Positions 8,736 to 17,648 are shown, counted from the first letter of the stretch. The stretch: 64,000 bases of DNA from Desulfovibrio sp. UIB00 (GCF_022508225.1 NZ_JAETXJ010000007.1:124001-188000); one strand, 5' to 3'. Made by a program: numbers and translations. Notes: generated from the sequence alone by a model not told the origin.

Positions 8736-9569
8736 TTACTTCAATTTTTTCAGTGTCTTTTCCATACCTTCCGGCAGGGGGTAGACGTGATCCTCACCGG
8801 GGAACGCGCCCGCGCGCACTTCACGCGCATAGGCCTCCACCGCCGAGCGCAGGCTTGCGCCCACTTCGCCAAAGCGTTTGACGAAGCGCGGCAGGTGGCT
8901 CAGGGTCATGCCCGTCATATCCTGCCACACAAGAACCTGCCCATCGCAGCCAGCGCCAGCGCCGATGCCAATAACCGGGATGGACAGGGCCTGGGTCACG
9001 CGCTCGGCCAGTGGCGCGGGCACGCATTCCAGCACCAGGGCGAAAGCCCCGGCTTCTTGCAGGGCGCGGGCATCGTCCAGCAGTTTCTGGGCTGCAGCCA
9101 TGCTTTTGCCCTGTACCTTGAACCCGCCAAAAGCGTTCACCGATTGCGGCGTGAGGCCAAGATGCCCCATGACGGGAATGGAAGCCCGCGTCAGCGCCCG
9201 CACTTCTGCGGCAAATTCCGCGCCGCCTTCAAGCTTGACCGCCTGGGCACGGCCTTCAGTCATGAGCCGCCCGGCATTACGCACGGTATCTTCCACAGAA
9301 ACGTGGTAGCTCATAAAGGGCATGTCGCAGACCACAAGGGCTTTTTGCGCACCGCGCGCCACGGCGGAGCAGTGGCGCACCATGTCGTCCACCGTGACGG
9401 AAAGCGTGTCGGGATAGCCCAGCATGACCATACCCAGCGAATCGCCCACAAGCAGGGCATCCACCCCGGCCATGTCCATGACCCGTGCGGTGCTGTAATC
9501 ATAAGCCGTCAGCATGACGAGCTTTTCCTGCCCTTTGGCCTCGCGGAAGGTAACTATGGTATTCTTCAT
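8736..9569 (-). CDS. panB: 3-methyl-2-oxobutanoate hydroxymethyltransferase (ketopantoate synthase)
   Basis: First step of pantothenate synthesis: adds a hydroxymethyl group from methylene-tetrahydrofolate to 2-oxoisovalerate. The 277-residue length is normal. Family motifs are MLTAYDYSTARV, LLVGDSLGMVMLGY (Mg2+-binding Asp), VCDMPFMSYH, AVKLEGG, and IPVIGIGAGAGCDGQVLV. The ATG overlaps the stop of the upstream agmatinase-family gene (9566-9569), so the pair forms a coupled operon. Its pathway partner panC is in this window but 45 kb away at 55 kb and separately transcribed. A strong shared terminator follows at 8677-8712. Confidence 0.96.
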   Translation of the reverse strand: MKNTIVTFREAKGQEKLVMLTAYDYSTARVMDMAGVDALLVGDSLGMVMLGYPDTLSVTVDDMVRHCSAVARGAQKALVVCDMPFMSYHVSVEDTVRNAGRLMTEGRAQAVKLEGGAEFAAEVRALTRASIPVMGHLGLTPQSVNAFGGFKVQGKSMAAAQKLLDDARALQEAGAFALVLECVPAPLAERVTQALSIPVIGIGAGAGCDGQVLVWQDMTGMTLSHLPRFVKRFGEVGASLRSAVEAYAREVRAGAFPGEDHVYPLPEGMEKTLKKLK

Positions 9570-10453
9570 GACTGAGCCTCCTTCTGATTGGCATCGTGGG
9601 CCAGCCCCATGATGAGGTGGGTAAGTTTGGCAGCCGTAAAGTCCGCATGGTGCAGGCCCTCAATGGGGGCCAGTTCCACCACGTCCAGCCCCACCACGCG
9701 GCGGCCCGCCACGCAGCGTTCCAGCATGTACTGGGCCTCGCGCCAGTTGATGCCGCCGGGCGAGGGCGTTCCTGTTGCTGGCATGATGGACGAATCAAGC
9801 CCGTCCACATCGAAGGTGATGTAAATATTTTTGGGGAAATCCTCGGGCAGGGGCAGCTCCGGCAGGCCCACGCGGGCGAGGAAGTAGGCATCGTAATGGG
9901 TGACGTTGAACTTCTTGCGGATCTCGGCTTCTTCCCGGCAGAAATCGCGCACGGCAAACTGCGTGAGCGGCAGGCCGAGGTCGGCCACGGCACGGTACAT
10001 GACGCTGGCGTGTGAAAAGGGGCTGCCCTCATACTGGGGCCGCAGGTCAGCGTGGGCGTCAAACTGCACAACCCCAAAGGGTTCGCCCGTTTTTTCCGCC
10101 TGCCGGGCCAGCGCACGCAAGGCCCCGAGCGTCACGGTATGTTCACCGCCCAGCACCACAGGCACTGCCTCGCAGGCAATGGCATGGGCCACAGCGGCCT
10201 CTATGCGGTCAAGCGTGTCGGTTATGGGGCCAGCGCAGTCCACGGCCTGAGCGGTAAAAAAACCTGACTCGCCAGGTGCGAATCCGCATTCCCAGGCTTC
10301 AAGCTGGTGGGATGCGGCAAGCAGGGCTTGCGGGCCTTTGACCGTGCCGCCGCCATAAGAAACGCTCTGCTCCAGAGGAACGGGGATAATGTGAAACCCT
10401 GCCTGCTCCGGCGCAGACTGGGGATATTCAGAAGCCAGAAACTTGTCTTGCAT
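9566..10453 (-). CDS. speB: Agmatinase/ureohydrolase family protein
   Basis: A 295-residue arginase-fold enzyme. Mn2+-site motifs are visible: GGEHTVTLG, VQFDAHADLR followed by SHAS, and FDVDGLDSSIMPATGTPSPGG-type sequence near the end. The most likely reaction is agmatine to putrescine plus urea. Related ureohydrolases act on guanidinobutyrate, proclavaminate or guanidine, so substrate is not certain. The start at 10453 (MQDKFLAS) is chosen because AGGATC precedes it and because the frame upstream encodes no family sequence. A terminator-like hairpin stands only 23 bases upstream of this ATG. It is coupled to panB by ATGA overlap. Putrescine supply would fit the carboxynorspermidine synthase gene at 39.3 kb. 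Confidence 0.85.
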   Translation of the reverse strand: MQDKFLASEYPQSAPEQAGFHIIPVPLEQSVSYGGGTVKGPQALLAASHQLEAWECGFAPGESGFFTAQAVDCAGPITDTLDRIEAAVAHAIACEAVPVVLGGEHTVTLGALRALARQAEKTGEPFGVVQFDAHADLRPQYEGSPFSHASVMYRAVADLGLPLTQFAVRDFCREEAEIRKKFNVTHYDAYFLARVGLPELPLPEDFPKNIYITFDVDGLDSSIMPATGTPSPGGINWREAQYMLERCVAGRRVVGLDVVELAPIEGLHHADFTAAKLTHLIMGLAHDANQKEAQS

Positions 10454-10476
10454 GTGATCCTGCCGTGATTTGACAT

Positions 10477-10510
10477 AAAAAAACGGCCCGCTTGGGGAGG
10501 CAGGCCGTTT
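10477..10510 (-). terminator. Intrinsic terminator or attenuator in the speB leader
   Basis: On the minus strand an 8-bp stem (AAACGGCC with GGCCGTTT, loop 10489-10502) is followed by a run of seven T. It ends 23 bases before the speB ATG. A second ACGGCC (plus-strand 10564-10569) upstream could pair with the 3' arm and disrupt the hairpin, which would make this an attenuator. See findings. Confidence 0.6.
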
Positions 10511-10574
10511 CGGTTGGAGGAGACTGTCAGCAAAAGAAAGGAAGGTACTTTCCAAGCTGCAATGGCCGTGCCAC

Positions 10575-10615
10575 AAAAAGCAGCATACGAATAATCATAT
10601 AACACGCTGCTTTTT
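10575..10615 (-). terminator. Terminator after the 10.7-12.0 kb minus-strand genes
   Basis: A 10-bp inverted repeat (10575-10584 and 10606-10615) with A/T-rich ends and a 21-base loop. On the minus strand the T-run follows the second arm. Its loop also contains a TATGAT-like -10 for the speB leader (10594-10599). Confidence 0.6.
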
Positions 10616-10725
10616 ATTGGTAATTTTTTTCAGCCCCTCACTGGACGCGTTAAAAATGTTTAACCCCACGTGCCTGCGCCCTGCCTGGAAGGCGCAAAAC
10701 TGTACAAAATATTTTCTTGCACAGC

Positions 10726-11262
10726 CTACTGCACAGTATCCTTGCCCGGCGCAACAGCCGCACCCTGCAAAGAAAGGGAAAGCTTTTCGGCCAGTTCGCG
10801 CGCGGCAGGCGTATTGCGCCATTCGTCAAAGAGTTTCTGCCAGCCGCCAAAATCCACAAAGTTGCGGTCAAGCTGCGCTTCGTGCATCTGCACCCAAGCG
10901 TTGAAAAGCTGCATCTGCACCTGGAAGGTGGCGCTCTCAAAAATCATGGCCGCAGTATCGCGGGGCATGACCTGACCGTCCACATGGGCCAGAACAAAAT
11001 TACAGACCGCGCGGCGGGAGGTTTCAAAGGTCACTTCCTGACCGTTCATGTCTTCTGCCAGAGGCAGCAGACGGGGGAACAGCTCGCTGATGCGCTCCAT
11101 GGCCTTGACCGGCACGGCGATGAACAGAGCGGGCTGGCCGTCCGTAGCGGCAGGGGCATCGGGCTTTTCAGAGATGAAATAAAAACGCAGCCAGTTCTCG
11201 AACATGACGGCTTCCAGAACCTTGGCAACGCCATTCTGAAATTGTTCTTGAGCTTCGGGCAT
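10726..11262 (-). CDS. Conserved hypothetical protein, unknown function
   Basis: A 178-residue soluble protein without signal peptide or TM helices. It is mostly helical by appearance and rich in aromatic residues in the N-terminal third (FENWLRFYF). I recognise no catalytic motif. It begins 10 bases after the stop of the methyltransferase gene, so the two are probably one transcript. A short stop-to-hairpin interval (10575-10615) follows. Codon use matches the host genome, which argues for a resident gene rather than a recent import. The segment DRNFVDFGGWQKLFDEWR near residue 133 is a good seed for a homology search. Confidence 0.7.
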   Translation of the reverse strand: MPEAQEQFQNGVAKVLEAVMFENWLRFYFISEKPDAPAATDGQPALFIAVPVKAMERISELFPRLLPLAEDMNGQEVTFETSRRAVCNFVLAHVDGQVMPRDTAAMIFESATFQVQMQLFNAWVQMHEAQLDRNFVDFGGWQKLFDEWRNTPAARELAEKLSLSLQGAAVAPGKDTVQ

Positions 11263-11272
11263 GGGGACTCCC

Positions 11273-12040
11273 TTAATGTTTTACGGCCACGACCCGCAGC
11301 CGCCGATAATCAGCAATCCAACCGCCGTTATTCCACATGGATGCGCGCAGGGCATCCGCCACGGCGGCAAAAACCTTTTCCTGAGCCTCTGGGGCCACGC
11401 AATCCAGATCCTGAGCAAAAAACTGGGCCATCCAGCGGGCAAGGCCTTCTTCCCCTCCTTTGAGAGGGGTAGGCCTGTCGTACTCTTCCGCAAGCCGCAC
11501 GGAAAATCCGTGACGGCTCAGCAGGCCTGCGTATTCCTGCGCCGAGGGAAAATAAAAACGCTCGCTGTTCAGATGCGCCGGGCCAATGCCTTCCCCTGCC
11601 AGCACGGCCTGAAAGGCCGCCCCAAAGGCAGCGCGGATACGCCCGATATTGCCCTGCGCGCCAAATTCGCACACCAGAAGGCCGCCGGGGCGCAGCGCCC
11701 GCGCCATGGCGGCGGTCAGACGCTCCTGATCTTCTATCCAGTGCAGCGCGGCGTTGGAAAACAGCGCGTCCACGCAGCCGTTCCACGGCATGTCGCAGGC
11801 GTCCATTACCAGAAATTCCACTTGCGGCAGGCGCATCCTGGCCTGCTCGATCATGTCGGGCGAGGCGTCGATGCCCACCACGCGGGCGGCTCTGGCGGTC
11901 AAGGCTTCTGTCAGTGTGCCTGTGCCGCAGCCTACGTCAACAACAAAGCCCAGACCATCGGGCAACAGCCCCAGCAGGTTTTCACCGTAGGCTGCCACAA
12001 AGTCGTGGCTCTGGTCATAAAGACGGGCATCCCAATCCAT
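11273..12040 (-). CDS. Class I SAM-dependent methyltransferase (BioC/trans-aconitate type)
   Basis: A 255-residue protein with the class I methyltransferase core: motif I VVDVGCGTGTLTEAL near residue 34, the acidic end of strand 2 in VVGIDASPDM, then VMDACDMPW and ALRPGGLLVCEFG. The C-terminal half, with FYFPSAQEYAGLL and WMAQFF, resembles the trans-aconitate methyltransferase and BioC group, so a small carboxylic acid or acyl carrier substrate is possible. The start at 12040 (MDWDARLYDQ) is chosen because GGGAGAA precedes it and because related proteins begin with this W-ar-Y pattern; a longer open frame upstream to 12247 is not supported. It is transcribed ahead of the 178-residue hypothetical protein. 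Confidence 0.82.
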   Translation of the reverse strand: MDWDARLYDQSHDFVAAYGENLLGLLPDGLGFVVDVGCGTGTLTEALTARAARVVGIDASPDMIEQARMRLPQVEFLVMDACDMPWNGCVDALFSNAALHWIEDQERLTAAMARALRPGGLLVCEFGAQGNIGRIRAAFGAAFQAVLAGEGIGPAHLNSERFYFPSAQEYAGLLSRHGFSVRLAEEYDRPTPLKGGEEGLARWMAQFFAQDLDCVAPEAQEKVFAAVADALRASMWNNGGWIADYRRLRVVAVKH

Positions 12041-12173
12041 GAATCCGGTTCTCCCTGCGCGGCGAAAAAAAGCGCAAGCGCCACTTGTTGTAAACATCAG
12101 ACTACAGCGCGTCAATGCGGCGGGCTGATTTGCAGCAACAATGCCGCCCGATCCCCGCCAGAAACGAGCAGGC

Positions 12174-13430
12174 TCAGGCCTGCTTTTCCCGCACGGCGCG
12201 CTTTTGCATTTCGCTGTTGCCAACTTGTCCAAGTACTGCGGCGGCAAGCCCCGTGCAGGCGCTCACCAGACCCAGCGGCACAGCGGTATCGCCCCCGGCC
12301 AGCCCCACAAGGGGGGAGGTGCACGCGCCAAAAATAAAGACCGCCACGCCCAGAATGCCCGAGGCCGTTCCCGCGCCAACATTTTGCGCGCTGATGCCAA
12401 GGGTAAAGCTGGTGGGGAGCGTCATGCCCTGGAGGGCGATCATGAAAAACAGCCCCACGAGCAGCGGCAAAGGCGAAGCTGGCGCGAGCACCGTCACGGC
12501 CAGTACGCCAAGGCAGGCCGCACAGCGCAGCGTGTTGCCGATTTGCAGCAAACGGGCTTCGCCAAAACGGCGCGACAGCCGGGCTGTGGCAAGGGCGACA
12601 AACATGACGCTCAAGGCGTTGCAGCCAAAAATGACGCTGTAGCCCTGCGGCGAAATGCCGTACATGCCCTGCAGCACAAAGGGCGAGGCCGCCACGTAAC
12701 CAAAAAATCCGCCCATGGTGAAACCCTGCACGCCCACATAACACATGAAGGGTTTTTGCCGCAAAAGCTCGCCCATGGCCTTCCACGAGGCGCGCAGACC
12801 ACCCTCGCGGCGCATGGTTTCCGGCAGTGTTTCGGGCAGGCCCGCAGCGCTCAGCACGATGAGCAACACCCCAAAGCCCGTCAGAAAATAAAAAATCAGG
12901 GGCCAACCGCTCAGGGATGCCAGCCACCCGCCCAGAAGCGGCCCGGTAATGGGGGCAATGCCGTTGACCGCCATAAGCAGGCTCATGAAGTTGGTCAGCT
13001 CCGGCCCGCGAAACAGGTCGCATGCCATGGCGCGGGCCAGCACAATCCCCCCTGCCCCGCCAAGCCCCTGCGCAAAGCGCAGAGCAATAAAGCTGTTGCC
13101 CGTTTTGGCCGCTGCGCAACAGATGGAAGCCAGCGTAAAGAAGATCAGCGCCATGAACAGTGGCTTGCGCCGTCCGGTGGAGTCTGAAATGGGCCCCACA
13201 AACAATTGCCCGAGGGCCATGCCCAGCAGACAGGCCGTGATGGTCAACTGGGTTGTTGCCGTGGAGATATTAAGATCTGCCGCCAGCGCGGGCAGGCTTG
13301 GCAGATAGGTATCGGTACACAGCGGGCCAAAGGCAGCCATCATGCCCAGCAAGAGCGCCAGAAACAGCCTGCGGCGGCGGGGCAGCCTTGCGCCGGCACC
13401 CACAATATAATCATTTTCCGTAATGCGCAT
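12174..13430 (-). CDS. Bcr/CflA-family multidrug efflux transporter (MFS)
   Basis: A 418-residue integral membrane protein with about 12 TM helices. The Bcr/CflA signature is at the N-terminus: FGPLCTDTYLPSLPALAADL, then GQLFVGPISDSTGRRKPL (MFS motif A) and RFAQGLGGAGGIVLARAM (motif B/C region). Members export drugs such as bicyclomycin, sulfonamides or chloramphenicol, and some export cysteine or arginine. Substrate cannot be told from sequence. The gene is divergent from the PcrA helicase gene with 117 bases between starts, which should hold both promoters. The 133-base gap to the downstream methyltransferase makes it probably independent. Confidence 0.87.
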   Translation of the reverse strand: MRITENDYIVGAGARLPRRRRLFLALLLGMMAAFGPLCTDTYLPSLPALAADLNISTATTQLTITACLLGMALGQLFVGPISDSTGRRKPLFMALIFFTLASICCAAAKTGNSFIALRFAQGLGGAGGIVLARAMACDLFRGPELTNFMSLLMAVNGIAPITGPLLGGWLASLSGWPLIFYFLTGFGVLLIVLSAAGLPETLPETMRREGGLRASWKAMGELLRQKPFMCYVGVQGFTMGGFFGYVAASPFVLQGMYGISPQGYSVIFGCNALSVMFVALATARLSRRFGEARLLQIGNTLRCAACLGVLAVTVLAPASPLPLLVGLFFMIALQGMTLPTSFTLGISAQNVGAGTASGILGVAVFIFGACTSPLVGLAGGDTAVPLGLVSACTGLAAAVLGQVGNSEMQKRAVREKQA

Positions 13431-13547
13431 GTTTGTCCTTTTTCTTTTCTTTGCGCGATATTCGGGACGAGCGCGGGCAAAGTCAAGGGCGGGGAATGCC
13501 CCTGCGCGGCTCTGGTATGCGCTGCCGCCTTATGCTACCCTGCGCCC

Positions 13548-15878
13548 ATGATTGATTACGCTCAAGCCCTTAACGAAGCCCAGTACGAGGCAGCCACCTG
13601 CGGCGACGGCCCTGTGCTGGTTGTGGCAGGCGCAGGCAGCGGCAAAACCCGCACCATCGTCTACCGTCTGGCATGGCTGGCAGAACACGGCGTGGAACCT
13701 GACGCCATGCTCCTGCTCACCTTCACCCGCAAGGCCGCGCAGGAAATGCTGCACCGCGCGGGGCTGTTGCTCAATCAGGGGCTTGCGGGCGTGCAGGGCG
13801 GCACCTTCCACGCCTTTGGCTTTGGGGCGCTCAGGCGCTGGAAACCCGAATGGCTTGGCGACAGACCCTTCACAGTCATGGATTCCGCCGACATCAACGA
13901 GGCGGTCAAACACTGCAAGGATCAGCTCAAGCTGGGCAAGGGGGACAGGTCGTTTCCCAAAACCCAGAGCATTGTGGGGCTGCTGAGCAAGGCCCGCAAC
14001 AAGGAGCTGCCGCTGGACGAAGTGCTGCGGCGCGAAGCCTTTCACCTGCTGCCCCATGCCGATGGTCTGGCCCGGCTGGGTGATGCCTACAATGCCTACC
14101 GCCGCGACAAGGGCCTGCTGGATTACGATGATCTGCTGTTCGAGCTTGAGGCCCTGCTGCGTGAAAATCCGCTGGCGGCCGCCTCGCTGCGGCAGAGGTT
14201 CAGCCATATTCTTGTGGACGAATATCAGGATACCAACCTGGTTCAGGCCCGCATTGTGCGCCTGCTGGCAGGGCCCTTGGACGGCCCACCAGGCAACGTC
14301 ATGGCTGTGGGCGACGAAGCCCAGTCCATCTATGCCTTTCGCGGCGCCAATGTGCGCAACATATTGGACTTCCCCACGCTTTTTCCCGGCGCGCGCGTTG
14401 TACGGCTGGAGGAAAACTATCGCTCCACCAAGCCCGTGCTGGATGTGGCCAACAACCTGCTCTCCCACGCTGCGGAATCTTTCCGCAAAAATCTGTTCAC
14501 GCGCAAGGAAGGCGGCGACCCGGTACGCCTTGTGACCCCGCTCAGCGACATGAGTCAGGCCAAGCTGGTGGTGCGCCGGGTTGAAGAACTGCTGGCGACC
14601 CATCTGCCGCACGAAATCGCGGTGCTGTTCCGCGCGGGCTTCCATTCCTATAATCTGGAAATGGCCCTCAACCAGGCAGGCATTGCCTTTCGCAAATACG
14701 GGGGGCTGCGCTATACCGAGGCTGCCCACGTCAAGGATGTTATCGCCTACGCCCGCCTGCTGCTTAACCCGCTCGACCTGCCCGCCTTTGCCCGCGTGGC
14801 GGCCCAGCACAGCGGCATTGGCCCCAAGACGGTAGAAAAACTCTATGCCGTGGCCCGCAGCGGCGACCAGAAATCCACAGAAAAAGCCTTTGCCAAGTAT
14901 CCGGGATTTCTGGAAGACATGCGCTTTGTGGACGACCTGCGCGCCCGGCCCATGCCGCCCTCGGGCACGCTGTCGTCCGTTCTTGAGCATTACCGCCCTC
15001 GCCTCGAGGCCCTCTACCCGGAAGACTGGCCCCGCCGCCAGCAGGGGCTGGAAGAAATCATCCAGATGGCCTCCGGCTACAGCGAACTGGATCTTTTTGT
15101 GGCAGATCTTGCCCTTGAAGCGCCGGAAGACGATGACGCCGACAGCAACGAGGGCAAGATCACCCTTTCCACCGTGCATTCGGCCAAGGGGCTGGAGTGG
15201 AATGCCGTTCTGATCATTGATCTGGTGGAAGACCGCTTTCCTTCGCGCCACGCTCTGGCCCGGCCAGAAGATTTTGAAGAAGAGCGCCGCCTCATGTACG
15301 TGGCCTGCACCCGCGCGCGGCAGTGCCTTGACCTTTACGCCCCGGCTTCGCTTTACAACAGGGCGGAGCGCGGCAGTCAGCACGTGAGCCAGAGCCCCTT
15401 TGTGCGTGAGCTTGCGCCCGGCATGGTTGAAGAATGGATTGAAGGCTTCGGCGGCGTGCTTTCGCGCCGTAGCGTTGGCGGCGTGGGTTTTGGGCGTAAA
15501 ACCGCCATGTCTTCTGCTGGCGGGCCTGGTGGCGCGCAGGTCTTTTCGGGCGGGCTTTTGCCGCGTCCGCAGCGCCCGCCGAGCCACGATGCCTATGACG
15601 ACTGCCAGCTTGCGCCTGACGATGCGCCGGTGAATGCGCCAGCAAGCGGCTCGGGCAAGCAGACTTTTCCCTTTGCGACCCCCACGTCCACCCCTGCGGC
15701 GGCTCATGGAAGTTCAGGGTCGCAGGCCGCAGCCGATGGCGAACTGTGTTACTGCCGCCACCGTATTTTCGGGCGGGGCAAGATCGTGCGACATCTGCCG
15801 CCGGACAAGGTGCAGGTGAATTTCCCCGGCTTCGGCCTCAAGGTCATCCTGAGCGAATATCTGATTCTGGAGAGCTGA
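13548..15878 (+). CDS. pcrA: UvrD/PcrA-family ATP-dependent DNA helicase
   Basis: A 776-residue superfamily 1A 3'-5' helicase. It carries the Q-motif region LNEAQYEAATCGDGPVLVVA, Walker A GAGSGKTRT (about 32-40), LLTFTRKAA, Walker B VDEYQDTN (about 225), GDEAQSIYAFRGA, and the late motifs STVHSAKGLEW and RRLMYVACTRA. The C-terminal end (GRGKIVRHL, VNFPGFGLKVIL) is the Tudor-like module of PcrA proteins, reached through a Pro/Ser-rich linker. PcrA/UvrD helicases act in nucleotide excision and mismatch repair and clear proteins from DNA. The start MIDYAQALN is chosen by family alignment; no strong ribosome binding site is visible. thiL begins one base after the stop. Confidence 0.93.
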   Translation: MIDYAQALNEAQYEAATCGDGPVLVVAGAGSGKTRTIVYRLAWLAEHGVEPDAMLLLTFTRKAAQEMLHRAGLLLNQGLAGVQGGTFHAFGFGALRRWKPEWLGDRPFTVMDSADINEAVKHCKDQLKLGKGDRSFPKTQSIVGLLSKARNKELPLDEVLRREAFHLLPHADGLARLGDAYNAYRRDKGLLDYDDLLFELEALLRENPLAAASLRQRFSHILVDEYQDTNLVQARIVRLLAGPLDGPPGNVMAVGDEAQSIYAFRGANVRNILDFPTLFPGARVVRLEENYRSTKPVLDVANNLLSHAAESFRKNLFTRKEGGDPVRLVTPLSDMSQAKLVVRRVEELLATHLPHEIAVLFRAGFHSYNLEMALNQAGIAFRKYGGLRYTEAAHVKDVIAYARLLLNPLDLPAFARVAAQHSGIGPKTVEKLYAVARSGDQKSTEKAFAKYPGFLEDMRFVDDLRARPMPPSGTLSSVLEHYRPRLEALYPEDWPRRQQGLEEIIQMASGYSELDLFVADLALEAPEDDDADSNEGKITLSTVHSAKGLEWNAVLIIDLVEDRFPSRHALARPEDFEEERRLMYVACTRARQCLDLYAPASLYNRAERGSQHVSQSPFVRELAPGMVEEWIEGFGGVLSRRSVGGVGFGRKTAMSSAGGPGGAQVFSGGLLPRPQRPPSHDAYDDCQLAPDDAPVNAPASGSGKQTFPFATPTSTPAAAHGSSGSQAAADGELCYCRHRIFGRGKIVRHLPPDKVQVNFPGFGLKVILSEYLILES

Positions 15879-15879
15879 T

Positions 15880-16947
15880 ATGGTTCCGCCCCACGCATCC
15901 CCTGTTTCTCATGGCTCTCTTTCTGAAGACGGCATTCTAGCCTGTCTTGGCAGGCATTTTCCGCAGACCGGGCCTTCCCTGCTGCTGGGCAGGGGCGATG
16001 ACTGCGCCGTGCTGCGCGGCGGCAAGCCCCTTGCCGTGAGCAGTGACCTTTTTCTGGAAGACGTGCATTTTCGCCGCTCGTATTTTACCCCTGAAGAAAC
16101 AGGCTACAAGGCGCTGGCCGTCAATGTGAGCGATCTTGCGGCCTGCGGGGCGCGGCCCGCCGCCTTTACCCTCTGCCTCGGCCTGCCCGGCTGGGTGGAC
16201 GAGCCGTGGCTGGACGCGTTTTTCTCCGGCATGGCCGGGCTTGCCAAGCAACACAACATGGTGCTGGCCGGAGGCGATCTTTCCGGCTGCGAGCGCCTGC
16301 ATATTTCTGTGACCGTGTGGGGCGAACCCGCCGACCCCGGCACCTTTCTTGTGCGCGGCGGCAGCATGCCCGGCGATGTGCTCTTTGTGGTGGGCCGCCT
16401 TGGCCTTGCCCGGGTGGGGCTCAAAGCCCTTGAAGCTCAAGGCCGCGCGGCTCTGGAGCAATGGCCCGCCGCCTGCGCGGCGCACCTGCACCCCGAGCCG
16501 CAGGTGGACGCTGGCCTCATGCTGGCGCGGGCAGGATTCAACGCCCGGCCGCCTGCGCTCATGGATGTTTCTGACGGCATCATGCGTGATCTGCCCCGTT
16601 TGCTTGGCCTTACGGGCGAATTGAGCGCGGCGGGTCAGGCCTCGCGCGGCAGCTTGGGGGCGGAAATTATGCTGGCCCGTGGGCAGCTGCACCCGGAAGT
16701 AGTGAGCTATGCCGAAGCCCATGGCAAAAATCCCGTACACGAGGCCCTGCTTGGCGGCGAGGATTACGCCCTGCTTGGTTCGTGCGCGCCCGACATGCTG
16801 CCCCCCCTGCATGCGGCCATACCGCGCCTTACAAGCATCGGCGTTGTCACCGCTGGCGGCGGTATTGTGTGCAACAACGAACCGCTGGACACTCTGTCGG
16901 ACATGCGCGGCTTTGACCACTTTGAGCACAAAAGGCAGAAAGCCTGA
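15880..16947 (+). CDS. thiL: Thiamine-monophosphate kinase
   Basis: Phosphorylates thiamine monophosphate with ATP to give thiamine diphosphate, the last step of the cofactor pathway. The 355-residue protein shows the AIR-synthase-like ThiL motifs: GRGDDCAVL, SSDLFLEDVHF (Mg/ATP acidic residues), NVSDLAACGARPAAF, LAGGDLSGCE and LMDVSDGIMRDL. The SEDGILACL sequence before them is the usual N-terminal helix. It starts one base after the pcrA stop and continues toward the aldolase gene 33 bases later, so the three form one plus-strand operon ending at the terminator at 17649-17670. Confidence 0.94.
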   Translation: MVPPHASPVSHGSLSEDGILACLGRHFPQTGPSLLLGRGDDCAVLRGGKPLAVSSDLFLEDVHFRRSYFTPEETGYKALAVNVSDLAACGARPAAFTLCLGLPGWVDEPWLDAFFSGMAGLAKQHNMVLAGGDLSGCERLHISVTVWGEPADPGTFLVRGGSMPGDVLFVVGRLGLARVGLKALEAQGRAALEQWPAACAAHLHPEPQVDAGLMLARAGFNARPPALMDVSDGIMRDLPRLLGLTGELSAAGQASRGSLGAEIMLARGQLHPEVVSYAEAHGKNPVHEALLGGEDYALLGSCAPDMLPPLHAAIPRLTSIGVVTAGGGIVCNNEPLDTLSDMRGFDHFEHKRQKA

Positions 16948-16980
16948 CATGCACGCATGGCAAAACAAAGGAAATCCCGC

Positions 16981-17622
16981 ATGAGCAACACCTCGCACCG
17001 ATCAGCATCCGCGCCGCTTTCAAACGATCAACCATCCATCCCTTCTGAGACGGTTGAAGAATTTCGCGCAATTTGCCGCGATGCATGGAAGCAGGGCCTG
17101 CTGTCCGGCTGCAACGGCAACACCAGCCGCAGGCTCGGCAGCAACGCGCCAGGGCTTGTCTGTGTCACGCGCAGCGGCGCTGCCAAGGGCAGGCTGACCG
17201 CCGCCGACTGTTGCCTTATGGACATCGCCACAGGCGCAACCGTGTCTGGCGGGCCTGCGTCCACTGAATCGGGCATGCACCTTGCCATCTATCGCGCCCG
17301 CCCGGACTGCAACGCCATTTTGCACACACACCCTCGCCGCCTGCTTGCCTTGAGCCTGCGGCTGGCGGGCAGGCAAGAGGACTTTTTGCGCCTGCCCCTT
17401 TTTGAAGCCGAGGTGTGGCGGGCCAAGCTGGGCTTTGCCCCGGCACTCCCCCCCGGCACCGCCGAGCTGGCAGAGGCCGTAGCTCTGGCTGCCAGCGGCA
17501 AGGATGCCGTGTGGATGGCTGGGCATGGCCTGTGCTGTCTTGGGCGCACCTTGGCCGATGCCCTGTGTCTGGCTGAAGAGCTGGAACATCTGGCCGCGCT
17601 ACAGATACTTGCCACGGTTTAA
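16981..17622 (+). CDS. Class II aldolase/adducin-family protein
   Basis: A 213-residue Zn-dependent aldolase-fold protein. Motifs are LSGCNGNTSRR, CVTRSGAAKGRL, ILHTHPRRLLAL (two metal His) and WMAGHGLCCLGRTLADAL (third metal His). The group includes fuculose-phosphate aldolase, ribulose-phosphate epimerases and methylthioribulose-phosphate dehydratase; the exact substrate is unknown. The start at 16981 is preferred over 16957 because AAAGGA sits at the right distance. It is the last gene of the pcrA-thiL unit; metabolic linkage to thiL is not obvious. Confidence 0.83.
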   Translation: MSNTSHRSASAPLSNDQPSIPSETVEEFRAICRDAWKQGLLSGCNGNTSRRLGSNAPGLVCVTRSGAAKGRLTAADCCLMDIATGATVSGGPASTESGMHLAIYRARPDCNAILHTHPRRLLALSLRLAGRQEDFLRLPLFEAEVWRAKLGFAPALPPGTAELAEAVALAASGKDAVWMAGHGLCCLGRTLADALCLAEELEHLAALQILATV

Positions 17623-17648
17623 CGCTGGCATTGCCACCTTTTTCTTAC

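Noticed and set aside
12040..12247. Longer N-terminus for the methyltransferase (start at 12247)
   Set aside because: The added residues match no family sequence, and the internal ATG at 12040 has a good ribosome binding site.
13530..15707. 725-codon open frame on the minus strand opposite the PcrA helicase gene
   Set aside because: It is fully antisense to a gene with complete helicase motifs, has no family sequence or ribosome binding site, and is explained by high GC at third codon positions.
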